Shown one piece after another: positions 49,763 through 58,089 of a DNA stretch of 64,000 nt. The stretch lies in contig NZ_JAGGPR010000003.1 in NCBI RefSeq assembly GCF_018613695.1, positions 208,301 to 272,300 of the forward strand, given 5' to 3'. The notes under the pieces were generated by a model. That model searched no databases. It was given only the letters and a program-made list of their open reading frames with translations, and was not told the origin of the DNA. Numbering within the stretch: position 1 is the first letter of the stretch; each line of letters starts with the position of its first letter. The stretch comes from Arthrobacter sp. ISL-95 (GTDB lineage: Bacteria; Actinomycetota; Actinomycetes; Actinomycetales; Micrococcaceae). A program made the position numbers and the translations under genes.

Positions 49763-50635
49763 TTATACCAACAGCGGCTTCAGTTCCGCATAAGCCCACC
49801 CGGCCAGAGTGGTGGGCGTAGTGCTGTGGACGGACCGCTGCTGCTCGGGGGTGAAATCACCAAGAAAGCCCGTGGACATACCCACTAACGAATCAACTTG
49901 CGCGGCACTCATCCCGAGTCCAGCCAAGGTGCCGCGCATGGACTCTTCGGGTATCCGTTCTACGTCAAGTGGCTTCCCCACGGCTTGAGAGATGATCCGG
50001 ACAACCTGCAGCCACGAGAGGTCAGCCGGTCCGTGAACGGCTTCGACGTGGTGTCCCCGCCACTCAGCGGACAGCAAGCGCCCGGCCGCTACCTCGGCAA
50101 TATCCCGGGGCGAGACCCACGCCATGGGCTGGTGGAGGGGAAGCAGAACCTGGAGCATTCCTGCTCGAATCGCATCCAACTGGAACTCAAGATTGGTAAA
50201 GAAGTAGCCACAGCGCAGATGGATCACACTGGCATCCGTCGCGTTCAATGCGACTTCAGTGGCAGCCAGTCCGTCGATCTCCCCCATGCCGTGCCGGTTC
50301 TCAGCTCCAACACTGCTTTGAAAAACCACCCTGCCCACGCCGCCCGCGGTGACTGCTTTCGCTGCACTATCGGCAGCCAGCTTGTACTCGGCCAGCGGGT
50401 CGTCGCCCGCCGGAGGCGGGTCCACCCAGTAAAGGGCATCGACGCCGGATACGCTCTGGACCACAGCGTCGGCGTCGAGCAGGTCAACCCTTGCCACATC
50501 CACTTCGGAACGGATATCCGGGGCCAGGGCATCCGGATCCCGGAGAAGCAACAGCGGCTTCGCTCCGGCCCGGATCAGCATCGGCACAAGATGGCGGCCT
50601 ACATGGCCGGTTGGTGCTGCAACTGCAATTCGCAT
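49763..50635 (-). CDS. NmrA-like NAD(P)-binding protein
   Basis: A 290-residue atypical short-chain dehydrogenase (NmrA/TMR type). MRIAVAAPTGHVGRHLVPML is the dinucleotide-binding start (A-x-x-G-x-x-G). ALYWVDPPPAGDDPLAEYKL and VGRVVFQSSVGAENRHGMGE follow, then CGYFFTNLEFQLDAIRAGML and MAWVSPRDIAEVAAGRLLS. It probably acts as NADP sensor or quinone/carbonyl reductase. The ATG at 50635 has GGGGAGG 7 nt upstream; the longer frame to 50959 is rejected because it lies antisense to the Pro-rich gene. It is not cotranscribed with the TetR operon to its left. Confidence 0.85.
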   Translation of the reverse strand: MRIAVAAPTGHVGRHLVPMLIRAGAKPLLLLRDPDALAPDIRSEVDVARVDLLDADAVVQSVSGVDALYWVDPPPAGDDPLAEYKLAADSAAKAVTAGGVGRVVFQSSVGAENRHGMGEIDGLAATEVALNATDASVIHLRCGYFFTNLEFQLDAIRAGMLQVLLPLHQPMAWVSPRDIAEVAAGRLLSAEWRGHHVEAVHGPADLSWLQVVRIISQAVGKPLDVERIPEESMRGTLAGLGMSAAQVDSLVGMSTGFLGDFTPEQQRSVHSTTPTTLAGWAYAELKPLLV

Positions 50636-50796
50636 TTCCACGCCTCCCCATTCGTGTCTTTGTTCCCACGGTAGCCAGCATTGCGGTCCGTTTCTGTCCG
50701 CTGGGTGCGCAGAGCAGCCCTGTAGCTGAATCGAAACCGGGAGTAGGCTGCAGTTATCTGCCGGAGCAATACCCTTCAGTACGCAAAGGAGAGATC

Positions 50797-50979
50797 GTGA
50801 CACTGCCTCCCACCCACGAGCCCGAGCCGTTTCCCCCGGATCCCGGGCCTGTTCCGCCGCCCCCGGATCCCACCACACCGTTTCCCCCGAGCCCCATTCC
50901 GGACCCGAATCCAAGCCCCGGCCCATCGCCGGTTCCGGATCCCGGGCCTGTTCCGCCACACCCTGATCCGACGCAGTAA
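50797..50979 (+). CDS. Short proline-rich protein (60 aa)
   Basis: 60 residues, of which more than half are proline, with aspartate and threonine, as in P-D-P-G-P-V-P-P-P-P-D-P and V-P-D-P-G-P-V-P-P-H-P. There are no hydrophobic segments and no lysine or arginine. AAAGGAGAG lies before the GTG at 50797, which supports translation. The DNA repeat GATCCCGGGCCTGTTCCGCC appears twice. Similar short Pro-rich proteins occur in Arthrobacter from memory; function is unknown. Confidence 0.6.
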   Translation: MTLPPTHEPEPFPPDPGPVPPPPDPTTPFPPSPIPDPNPSPGPSPVPDPGPVPPHPDPTQ

Positions 50980-51080
50980 CTGGGTCATTCCAGCGGGATA
51001 CGTCGCCACATCAGGAAGATAGTCAGTAGGCTTATGTTTGATCTCGTCGGTTAACCGATGCGAATGAACAGGAGCTCACC

Positions 51081-52238
51081 ATGACGGCATCCGAGGAAAC
51101 AGCCCACATTTCCGCGCCGCCCAAGCCAATCAAACCCGCCAAGCCCGCCAAGCCCGATCTTTGGAAGGACTCACTGGGCCGGACGGCTGTCCGGGCAAGT
51201 CAGATCCTGCTGATTCTGACCCTGACAGCGGTGGCGGTGTTCGGGCTGCTTCAAATCCGACTGCTTGTCATCCCTGTCCTCATCGCGCTGATTCTGGCCG
51301 CCGCAATCGGCCCCTTCGTAAACATACTTCGACGCCGCGGATGGCGCGGAGGCGTAGCAACGGGCGTCGCATTTTTGGGCTTATTAATCGTTCTCGGCGG
51401 AGTGGCCACCATCATCGTGTTGTCGGTGCGTAGCCAGTGGGACGAGTTAATCAGTCAGGCAGCAGGTGGGCTGGACGAACTCGAGAACTTTCTGCTGACC
51501 GGACCGTTCGCCCTTGAAAGGGAGCAACTGAACCAGGCGCGCGAAGCCGTGGTGGAGTTCGCGCAGAGCAGCCAGGTACGCTCCGGAGCAGTGACCGGGT
51601 TGTCCGTGGTCACTGAGTTCCTGGCCGGCGCCAGCCTGGTGATCATCATCCTGTTCTTCTTCCTTAAGGACGGTGCCAAAATTTGGGAGTTCTTCCTGCG
51701 CCCCTTCAAGGGCGTGCGGGAAGCCAAGCTCCGCCGTGTTGGCAAGCGGACCATGGAGGTCCTCGGCGGCTACGTCCGGGGAACGGCGATCGTTGCATTG
51801 GTGGATACGGTGGCGATCGGCGCGGCCCTGCTCATCATGCAGGTTCCATTGGCCATCCCGTTGGCGATCATCGTGTTCATCGGCGCATTCATCCCCTTGG
51901 TGGGTGCCACAGGAGCCGGAATCCTGGCCGCCCTGGTGGCACTCGTTGCCAACGGTCCTATCGTGGCGTTGATTGTGGTGATCGTAGTAATCGCAGTCAA
52001 TCAGCTCGAAGGTGATCTCCTCCAACCGATCGTCATGGGCAAGTCCTTGGAGCTCCACGCACTGGTCATCCTGATGGCCTTGACGGCAGGCACAATCCTC
52101 GCCGGAATTATCGGCGCCGTCTTGGCCGTACCCATCGCTGCCGTCACCTGGGCTATCGTCCAGGTCTGGACGGCGGAAGATCCGAACCTGGAACCCATGA
52201 ATCCGGATTTACCGCCAGCCAACAGCCAGCCGATGTAG
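51081..52238 (+). CDS. AI-2E family transporter
   Basis: A 385-residue membrane protein of the AI-2E (PerM/TqsA/YdiK) family with about eight helices. Visible are ILLILTLTAVAVFGLLQIRL, the loop LLQPIVMGKSLELHALVILM (family signature Q-P-x-V-M-G-K-x-L-x-L-H-x-L) and the preceding P-L-V-G-A-T-G-A-G-I. The N-terminal 30 residues are hydrophilic with K-P-A repeats. Some members export AI-2 or act in Na+/H+ exchange, so the substrate is open. Start ATG behind AGGAG. Single gene. Confidence 0.92.
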   Translation: MTASEETAHISAPPKPIKPAKPAKPDLWKDSLGRTAVRASQILLILTLTAVAVFGLLQIRLLVIPVLIALILAAAIGPFVNILRRRGWRGGVATGVAFLGLLIVLGGVATIIVLSVRSQWDELISQAAGGLDELENFLLTGPFALEREQLNQAREAVVEFAQSSQVRSGAVTGLSVVTEFLAGASLVIIILFFFLKDGAKIWEFFLRPFKGVREAKLRRVGKRTMEVLGGYVRGTAIVALVDTVAIGAALLIMQVPLAIPLAIIVFIGAFIPLVGATGAGILAALVALVANGPIVALIVVIVVIAVNQLEGDLLQPIVMGKSLELHALVILMALTAGTILAGIIGAVLAVPIAAVTWAIVQVWTAEDPNLEPMNPDLPPANSQPM

Positions 52239-52265
52239 CAGTAATATCCTCAGGGCAGCTCTCCC

Positions 52266-52724
52266 CTAACCCATTGCCTTCTTGACGAGCTCGACGATCC
52301 GGGCTTCCACCTCGGGCGTGATTTCGGTGACGGCGAAGGACGTGGACCACATGGCGCCGTCGTCCAGCTTCGCGTTCTCTTCAAAGCCGAGCGTGGCATA
52401 CCGCGCCTTGAACTTGTGGGAACTCTGGAAGAACACGACGTTCTTCCCGTCCCTGGCATAGGCCGGCATACCGTACCAGGTTCTGGGGCTGAGCTCGGGC
52501 GCGTGTTCCTTGACGATTGCGTGGAGTCGCTCGGCAATGAGTTTGTCCGACTCGGGCATCTCAGCGATCTTGGCCATCACATCATCCTCGCCGTCCGCCT
52601 CGGACGCCTTCTTGCGTGGCACCTTCTTGAGTTCCTGCGCGCGCTCCTTCATTGCGGCGCGCTCCTCTTCCGTGAAGCCGTCGTAGGACTTTTCCTTCGT
52701 GCCCGGCTTGCCTGTATCCGTCAT
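52266..52724 (-). CDS. DUF1801 (YdhG-like) protein
   Basis: A 152-residue soluble protein. The N-terminal half is charged and helical (TEEERAAMKERAQELKKVPR), and the C-terminal half is the YdhG/DUF1801 domain: ADRLHAIV-like AERLHAIVKEHAPELSPRTW, Y-G-M-P-A-Y, N-V-V-F-F-Q-S-S and K-F-K-A-R-Y-A-T-L. Such proteins are often encoded near iron or stress genes; the function is unknown. GGGGAG precedes the ATG. It is convergent with the AI-2E family gene. Confidence 0.9.
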   Translation of the reverse strand: MTDTGKPGTKEKSYDGFTEEERAAMKERAQELKKVPRKKASEADGEDDVMAKIAEMPESDKLIAERLHAIVKEHAPELSPRTWYGMPAYARDGKNVVFFQSSHKFKARYATLGFEENAKLDDGAMWSTSFAVTEITPEVEARIVELVKKAMG

Positions 52725-52984
52725 GGTGTTCGCTCCCCTTGGTCTTTTGTACTGATACCCCTAACCGTAGGTTGCCCGCGGATATACGGCTTCTCCGAAA
52801 CTGCTCGATGCGCCTGCTTGGGATTGGCTTGTGGGAGTCTTGAGGTTTTCCTGAGGAAGTGTTGACCGTTCACAGGATTTGTTCTTGATCCGGGCCCGGC
52901 ACAGTAGTTCTTGTCAGCCAGAGAGGCTGGAAAAATGAACGGCCGGCCGGACCCGCGGTGGCCTCCCGAAAGGACCATACTCAG

Positions 52985-53593
52985 ATGGCCATCAGCCTCA
53001 AGACCACTTCCGGCAAGATCCTCGCTTCCGTCGCACTGGTCGGCACCGCAGCCGCCGTCGCCGGCATGGGCACCTACGGCGCGTTCACTTCCTCCACCTC
53101 AGCCTCCCAAGCCGTCACCGCAGGCACCGTCACCATCGCCCTGGGCGCCCCCGGACCGGCCAACACCCTCAACGTCCCGGTAGCTGGCTTGCTGCCCGGC
53201 GACAAAGTCGAAAAACTCGTCACCCTGGCCAACACCGGCAACTCGGACCTGAACAACGTAACCCTCACCACCTCCGCCGGCGCCACCGCCTCGCTGCTCA
53301 CCACGGACGTGACGAACGGTCTGCAGCTGACCATCGAGAACTGCTCCGTGGCCTGGACCGGTGCCACCGCACCCTACAACTGCACCGGCACCCGAAGCAC
53401 CGTCCTGGCCTCCGGCCCCGTGATCGCAGCGAACAAGGCCCTGAGCAACCTGGCCTCCCTGACCTCGGCCAAGACCGACAACCTCAAAGTCACCACCGCG
53501 TTCCCCACCACCGCGAACAACGACTTCCAAGGCGCCACCTCCACCATCGCCTTCGCCTTCACCGGCACCCAACGCACCGAAACCACCAAGTAA
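52985..53593 (+). CDS. TasA/camelysin-like secreted protein
   Basis: A 202-residue protein with a SipW-type signal (ILASVALVGTAAAVAGMGTY then G-A-F-T-S-S-T-S-A-S-Q). A TasA/CalY-type beta domain follows (VTAGTVTIALGAPGPANTLN, PVAGLLPGDKVEKLVTLANT, D-L-N-N-V-T-L-T). Camelysin-like proteins form fibres or surface proteases in Bacillus biofilm matrix; the function here is inferred. ATG at 52985 is preferred over the upstream GTG at 52958. A hairpin after the stop may reduce transcription into the next gene. No SipW-type signal peptidase is seen nearby. Confidence 0.78.
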   Translation: MAISLKTTSGKILASVALVGTAAAVAGMGTYGAFTSSTSASQAVTAGTVTIALGAPGPANTLNVPVAGLLPGDKVEKLVTLANTGNSDLNNVTLTTSAGATASLLTTDVTNGLQLTIENCSVAWTGATAPYNCTGTRSTVLASGPVIAANKALSNLASLTSAKTDNLKVTTAFPTTANNDFQGATSTIAFAFTGTQRTETTK

Positions 53594-53607
53594 GCACCAC
53601 CAAGCCC

Positions 53608-53655
53608 CGCCGGGTCTGATCGGTTTCCTTTCCCCCAGCCCGATCAGGCCCGGCG
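53608..53655 (+). terminator. Hairpin between the TasA-like gene and the next gene (partial terminator)
   Basis: Arms 53608-53623 and 53640-53655 pair over 16 bp with one G-U pair. It lies in the intergenic space of two same-strand genes only 110 bp apart. It may be a full terminator, or an attenuator that lets the second gene be made at a lower level. Confidence 0.6.
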
Positions 53656-53704
53656 AGTATCCCATCAAGCACAGCCACTTCATCAGAGAAGGAGAACGAT
53701 CACC

Positions 53705-54139
53705 GTGACATCGCGGAACAGTTTCCTCCGTGCCTTGGTGATCGTCGCCGTCGTGGTTCTTGGCCTGATAGCCGGCCCCACGGCCGCTGTTGCTGCTTTC
53801 ACGGACAGTGAGCGCGCCACTCCGCAGTTCTCGGCAGCTGTTATTCCAGCTCCGGCCACCGCCAATGTGAGCATGAAATGCACCTTGGGCCTCCACACCG
53901 TGGTCACCGTGAATTCCTACGGACCGGTGGCGAACGCCAACTACTACGAGGTGAAGATCTACGATCGCTTCGGCAGCCTCGAGTTCACCGGCGATCCCAG
54001 CCAAGCCGCGGGAAGAACGTACAGTTCGGGCATCGAGATCATCGGGACCTGGAGCTACGAAATCCGGGGCCTCTACAAGGTTCCAGGCTCCAACAACTTC
54101 TGGACGGGCAAGCCCCTCAAGGGCACCATGACCTGCTGA
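53705..54139 (+). CDS. Small secreted protein with SipW-like signal
   Basis: 144 residues. The signal sequence has ALVIVAVVVLGLIAGPTAAV and then A-A-F-T-D-S-E-R-A-T, similar to the cleavage region of SipW substrates (A-F-F/T-D-S/T). The mature part has two cysteines, one in M-K-C-T-L and one at the end of the protein, that could form a disulfide, and a beta-rich body (HTVVTVNSYGPVANANYYEV). No domain is recognised. It probably acts with the preceding TasA-like protein, with a GTG start at 53705 behind GGAGAA. Confidence 0.7.
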   Translation: MTSRNSFLRALVIVAVVVLGLIAGPTAAVAAFTDSERATPQFSAAVIPAPATANVSMKCTLGLHTVVTVNSYGPVANANYYEVKIYDRFGSLEFTGDPSQAAGRTYSSGIEIIGTWSYEIRGLYKVPGSNNFWTGKPLKGTMTC

Positions 54140-54156
54140 TTCCATCACCTTAAATT

Positions 54157-54203
54157 CCAATGGCCCCGACACGCTTGAGCAGATGGCGTACCGGGGCCAT
54201 TGG
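54157..54203. terminator. Bidirectional terminator between convergent genes
   Basis: A 12-bp perfect stem CCAATGGCCCCG (54157-54168) with CGGGGCCATTGG (54192-54203), 23-nt loop, between the secreted protein gene and the FAD oxidase gene. Confidence 0.75.
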
Positions 54204-54237
54204 CTTCTCTATAAAAGAGACTGGGCGCGAAGCGGAC

Positions 54238-55350
54238 TTAGGAGAAACGGCCCGGACGGAACGTGGCAAGCATCGGGTGCTTTTCACCGCTCAGAATCTC
54301 ACCGGACAACAACTCACCGGCGATGAGGCCCAGTGTCGCTCCGGAGTGGGTGAAGGCCACAAAACAGCCCGGCACTTGGCCGAGTTCGCCGAACACCGGT
54401 TCACCGTCCCCGGGGATGGGCTTGTAGCCGATCTTCCACGAGGCGGGCTTGAGCTCGGGATTGCCCGCGATGAGCTTGGAAGACTCGTCCGCCAGTTCTT
54501 GGACAACGTCATCCGGGATGGTGAAGGTACCGTCGGCGTGCTCCGTGATGCTCTCCTCGTACCAGTCGTGGTCCAGTGCGAAAGTGTTGCCCGGATTAGG
54601 GCGAATAGCGGCCCGCGGGGTATTCATCACAGTGGTGACCTGGTGCTCCACGGGCTTGGTGATGACCAGCATGGAGACCGGCGAACCGTTGGGGATTTCC
54701 ACGCCCAATGGCTTCACTACGGCGGGGGTCGCCGCACCGCAGGCAACCAGCACGGCGTCAGCGGGGTACGTTTCACCGCCTGCAGTTTCGACGCCGGTGG
54801 CACGGCCGTCGTGCACCATCACCGAGGCCTTGCCGGCGTTAAGGACCAGTTGGCCGCCCAAGGCGTGGAATTCCTCCATCAGGAAGTTCACCAGGTCCGG
54901 CAGGCTGACCCATCCTTCACCGGGGTTGAAGATGGCGTTCTCCGGGACCGCGCTGGAGTCGATGCCGGGTGTCACCGAGGCGATCTCTTCGGGGGCCAAA
55001 AGTTGGGAATCGTAGCCGACGGACTTCTCGTAGGCGTGGCGTGCTTTGGTGGCCTCGCCCTGGCCGGCCGCGTTCCACATGAGGCCACCCCCGAACTGCA
55101 ACCATTCGCGGCTGGGATCCGCGGCGAAAAGCGTGCGGTACCGGTCCACGCCGGCCAAACGCAGCTGGTGGTAAGGCGTGGAGCGTTCGCCCGCCGAGTT
55201 GAGCCAGGACAGGGACCGGCCGGTGGCTTCGCTGGCCAGGCCCTGCTCGGTCAGCAGAGTGACCGAAGCGCCTTGGCGGAGCAGGTGGACGGCGGTGGAG
55301 ACGCCCAGGATGCCGCCTCCGATGACGGCAACGTGCTTGGTGGAGGACAT
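54238..55350 (-). CDS. FAD-dependent amine/D-amino acid oxidase (DAO family)
   Basis: 370 residues. The FAD-binding motif VAVIGGGILGVSTAVHLL and the second Rossmann element L-L-T-E-Q-G-L-A-S-E-A-T-G-R are visible. The DAO fold is supported by GWVSLPDLVNFLMEEFHALG, AVLVACGAATPAVVKPLGVE and FVAFTHSGATLGLIAGELLS near the end. Such enzymes oxidise D-amino acids, glycine, sarcosine, or N-substituted amino acids. It is the last gene of a five-gene operon with an amino-acid transporter, so the substrate is probably an imported amino-acid derivative. ATG at 55350; the longer frame to 55749 is rejected. Confidence 0.9.
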   Translation of the reverse strand: MSSTKHVAVIGGGILGVSTAVHLLRQGASVTLLTEQGLASEATGRSLSWLNSAGERSTPYHQLRLAGVDRYRTLFAADPSREWLQFGGGLMWNAAGQGEATKARHAYEKSVGYDSQLLAPEEIASVTPGIDSSAVPENAIFNPGEGWVSLPDLVNFLMEEFHALGGQLVLNAGKASVMVHDGRATGVETAGGETYPADAVLVACGAATPAVVKPLGVEIPNGSPVSMLVITKPVEHQVTTVMNTPRAAIRPNPGNTFALDHDWYEESITEHADGTFTIPDDVVQELADESSKLIAGNPELKPASWKIGYKPIPGDGEPVFGELGQVPGCFVAFTHSGATLGLIAGELLSGEILSGEKHPMLATFRPGRFS

Positions 55351-55415
55351 GCGTGATCTCTCTTTCGGGTTCTGAATGCTCAAAACGCGTTCGTGTTCTG
55401 GATGCTGAAACGTGC

Positions 55416-56480
55416 TCAGGCGAACGCGTGGATATTTTCGATGATTCTGAGGGTTTCCAGCGCCTCGGCCGGTTGCACGGGAAGTGGTCCGTGCCCACGG
55501 AGCGAGGCCGCGAGCTCCCTGTAGAACTGTGGGTAGTCGCCCTTTTCCGCCGGGACCGGGGTAGCTGACCCGTCCACTCCCAGCAGCCCCCAAGACTCCT
55601 GGGGTTCGCGGCCATAGGAGGCGTCCGACGGCGTGATTCCGGCTGCGAGGGCAGGTTCCTGGCCGTCGAGTCCCCACTTGGTGTAGCCCGCTTTGGAGCC
55701 GAGGACGTGGAAGCGCGGGCCTACTTGGGCGGCCATTCCGTTCATCCACAGCCGTGTCCGGACGCCGGACTCGTGACGCAGGGACACGAAAGCTTCGGTG
55801 TCGGCAGCGTCCGGGTGAGGCCCATGGTTGTTGGTCTCCCCGTAGCTCTCCTCCACAGGGCCGAACAATTGGATGGCTTGGTCTATCAGATGGGCGCCAA
55901 GGTCATGGAGGATGCCGCCGCCTTCAGCCAAGGTGGCTGAATCGCGCCAGTTCCCGAAGCCCTCCGGCCGCCACCACTCAAAACGCGACTCGAAGGTCCG
56001 CACCTCACCCAAGGCGCCTTCCCGCAGAAGTTTCCGCAGCGTCAGGAAGTCGGCATCCCACCGGCGGTTCTGGAAGACCGTGAGCTGCACACCGGCGTCG
56101 GACGCTCGCTCTGCAAGCTCCTCACCGTGGGCAACCGTGGTGACGAAAGGCTTGTCCACCACAACGTTGAGCCCATGGGCGATTGCCGTGGCACCGAGTT
56201 CAAGGTGCGTCAGCGGCGGTGTGCCAAGGACCACGAGGTCCAGGTTCCCGGCAAGGGCGAACATATCCTCCGGCGTGGGGACGACCGTTGCCTGCGGGTA
56301 GAGGCGTTCAGCCTCTGCCTTTCGTTGCGGGTCGGCCGTGACGATCACGTCCAGTGAGTAGTTCGGGTCCGCGTGGAGCAGGGGCGCATGGAACACCTTG
56401 CCCGAGACGCCAAACCCGACGACGGCGGTCCGGATGGGTGCCGTTGTTGACTTGCCCTCCACAGGAGTTCCGCCCATCAC
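55416..56480 (-). CDS. Gfo/Idh/MocA family oxidoreductase
   Basis: A 354-residue NAD(P)-dependent dehydrogenase. AVVGFGVSGKVFHAPLLHAD (G-x-G-x-x-G) begins the Rossmann fold; then V-V-V-D-K-P-F-V-T-T (E-K-P-type motif with the catalytic Lys) and ILHDLGAHLIDQAIQLFGPV. Members oxidise sugars, inositol or amino-sugar derivatives. It overlaps the ABC ATPase by 4 bp and lies 65 bp before the FAD oxidase. Presence of both in a LacI-controlled amino-acid importer operon suggests degradation of an amino acid joined to a sugar. Confidence 0.92.
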   Translation of the reverse strand: MMGGTPVEGKSTTAPIRTAVVGFGVSGKVFHAPLLHADPNYSLDVIVTADPQRKAEAERLYPQATVVPTPEDMFALAGNLDLVVLGTPPLTHLELGATAIAHGLNVVVDKPFVTTVAHGEELAERASDAGVQLTVFQNRRWDADFLTLRKLLREGALGEVRTFESRFEWWRPEGFGNWRDSATLAEGGGILHDLGAHLIDQAIQLFGPVEESYGETNNHGPHPDAADTEAFVSLRHESGVRTRLWMNGMAAQVGPRFHVLGSKAGYTKWGLDGQEPALAAGITPSDASYGREPQESWGLLGVDGSATPVPAEKGDYPQFYRELAASLRGHGPLPVQPAEALETLRIIENIHAFA

Positions 56481-57271
56481 AGGACTTCCGAGAGGAAGCG
56501 CTGCAAGCGTTCGCTGCGGGGGTTGTCGAAGAGCTCTGTGGGGGTTCCGATTTCCACCACTTCGCCTTCATCCATGAACACCACCTGGTCCGCCACTTTG
56601 CGGGCGAAGCCCATCTCATGGGTGACAACCAGCATGGTCATGCCGCGGCCACCAAGGCCGGCCATGAGGTTGAGGACACCTTTGACGAGCTCCGGGTCCA
56701 GGGCGCTGGTGGCTTCGTCGAAGAGCATGACCTCGGGCTCCATGGCCAGTGCGCGGGCAATTGCGACTCGTTGCTGTTGTCCGCCGGAGAGATCCCGCGG
56801 CCGGTGATCGGCGCGTTCGGCGAGGCCCACTTCGGCGAGACGTCGCCGGGCGCGTTCCCGGGCCTCGGACTTGGACATTCCCTTGACGCTCCACAGGGCC
56901 AACGCCACGTTTTCCAAGGCGGTGTGATCCGGGAAGAGGTTGAAGTGCTGGAACACCATACCGATCCGTGCACGGAGGATGTCCGGCTTGACCTTGAGGG
57001 CACTCTCCCCGGCCAGCAGCACATCCCCGCTCTTGGGTTCGTGCAGGCGGTTGACGCCGCGCAGGAGCGTGGACTTGCCTGAACCGGAGGGCCCGATGAT
57101 GCAGGTAGTAGTCCCCGGCGCCACGTTGAGGCTGACGTTGCGGAGCACTTCAACGTCCCCGTAAGCCATGGTCAAGTTCTGCAGTTCCAGGCTGGAGCCG
57201 TGGAACTTTTCAATGTCCTGGCTTGGCTGGTTAGTGCTGGTAGCGCTGCTGCTGCTGCTTGTGAGGTTCAC
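56477..57271 (-). CDS. Polar amino-acid ABC transporter, ATPase
   Basis: A 264-residue ATPase of the GlnQ/HisP type. Walker A I-I-G-P-S-G-S-G-K-S-T-L-L-R, the Q-loop M-V-F-Q-H-F-N-L-F, signature LSGGQQQRVAIARALAM, Walker B V-M-L-F-D-E-A-T-S-A-L-D, and the H-loop V-V-T-H-E-M-G-F. The extended N-terminus is Ser-rich (S-S-S-S-S-A-T-S). It works with the permease and the binding protein encoded just upstream. Overlap of 4 bp with both neighbours. Confidence 0.96.
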   Translation of the reverse strand: MNLTSSSSSATSTNQPSQDIEKFHGSSLELQNLTMAYGDVEVLRNVSLNVAPGTTTCIIGPSGSGKSTLLRGVNRLHEPKSGDVLLAGESALKVKPDILRARIGMVFQHFNLFPDHTALENVALALWSVKGMSKSEARERARRRLAEVGLAERADHRPRDLSGGQQQRVAIARALAMEPEVMLFDEATSALDPELVKGVLNLMAGLGGRGMTMLVVTHEMGFARKVADQVVFMDEGEVVEIGTPTELFDNPRSERLQRFLSEVL

Positions 57272-58056
57272 GTGTTGCTCCCGGTGATGAGCGGCGAGGC
57301 CGCATCGAGTTCCTTGAGTTCCTTCAGCCCACTGGTGGGCGCCGTGGGACGGCGTCGGCCGGTGCGGAACTTGTTGTCGAAGTAGTTGACCAAGTGCGTC
57401 AGCGGCACCGTGATGATCAGGTAGAAGATGCCTGCCATGACCAGCGGCGAAAGGTTGCCGGACAGTACCGCTGCGTCCTGGCCTACCCGGAACAGTTCAC
57501 GCTCGCTGACCAGGAGTCCCAGGAAGTAGACCAGCGAAGAGTCCTTCACGATTGCAATGAACTGGTTCACCAAGGCCGGCAGGACCCTGCGAATCCCTTG
57601 CGGCACCACCACCAGAGCCATGGACTTGGAGTAGCTCATGCCCAACGCCCGGCAAGCCTCCCCCTGGCCCTTGTCTATGCTCTGGATACCGGCCCGGAAG
57701 ATCTCGCCGATGTACGCGCTGGCGATGAGGCTCAGGGCGATGATTCCCAGCGGGTAAGGAGAGGGCCCGAAGACCGACTGGCTCAATCGCGCAAAACCCT
57801 GGCCGATCAGGAGGATGGTGAGGATGGCGGGGAGGCCGCGGAAGAGATCGGTGTAGATCCTTGCAGGGATGCGCAGCCACTTGGACCGCGAGATACCCAT
57901 GACCGCCACCACCATGCCCATTACTACGCCGAGGATGGTTGCTGCGATGGAGATGATCAGGGTGTTCAGGAGGCCAACTCCGAGGAGCTGGGGCAGTACT
58001 TCGACCATGGCGTCAAAGTCGAAGAACGTGCGGCTGATGGTATTGAGCCAGTCCAT
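57268..58056 (-). CDS. Polar amino-acid ABC transporter, permease
   Basis: A 262-residue permease (HisM/GlnP type) with five or more helices. The conserved EAA-like loop is IQSIDKGQGEACRALGMSYS, with Y-I-G-E-I-F-R-A-G before and V-V-P-Q-G-I-R-R-V-L-P after. It is the second gene of the operon, coupled to the ATPase by a 4-bp overlap, and 33 bp after the binding protein gene. The C-terminus has a charged tail. Confidence 0.94.
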   Translation of the reverse strand: MDWLNTISRTFFDFDAMVEVLPQLLGVGLLNTLIISIAATILGVVMGMVVAVMGISRSKWLRIPARIYTDLFRGLPAILTILLIGQGFARLSQSVFGPSPYPLGIIALSLIASAYIGEIFRAGIQSIDKGQGEACRALGMSYSKSMALVVVPQGIRRVLPALVNQFIAIVKDSSLVYFLGLLVSERELFRVGQDAAVLSGNLSPLVMAGIFYLIITVPLTHLVNYFDNKFRTGRRRPTAPTSGLKELKELDAASPLITGSNT

Positions 58057-58089
58057 TGAATGCTCTCAGTCGTTAGGTGTTGGGGATGC

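Noticed and set aside
50636..50959. 108-residue N-terminal extension of the NmrA-like protein
   Set aside because: It lacks a fold, is antisense to the Pro-rich gene, and a strong ribosome binding site precedes the inner ATG.
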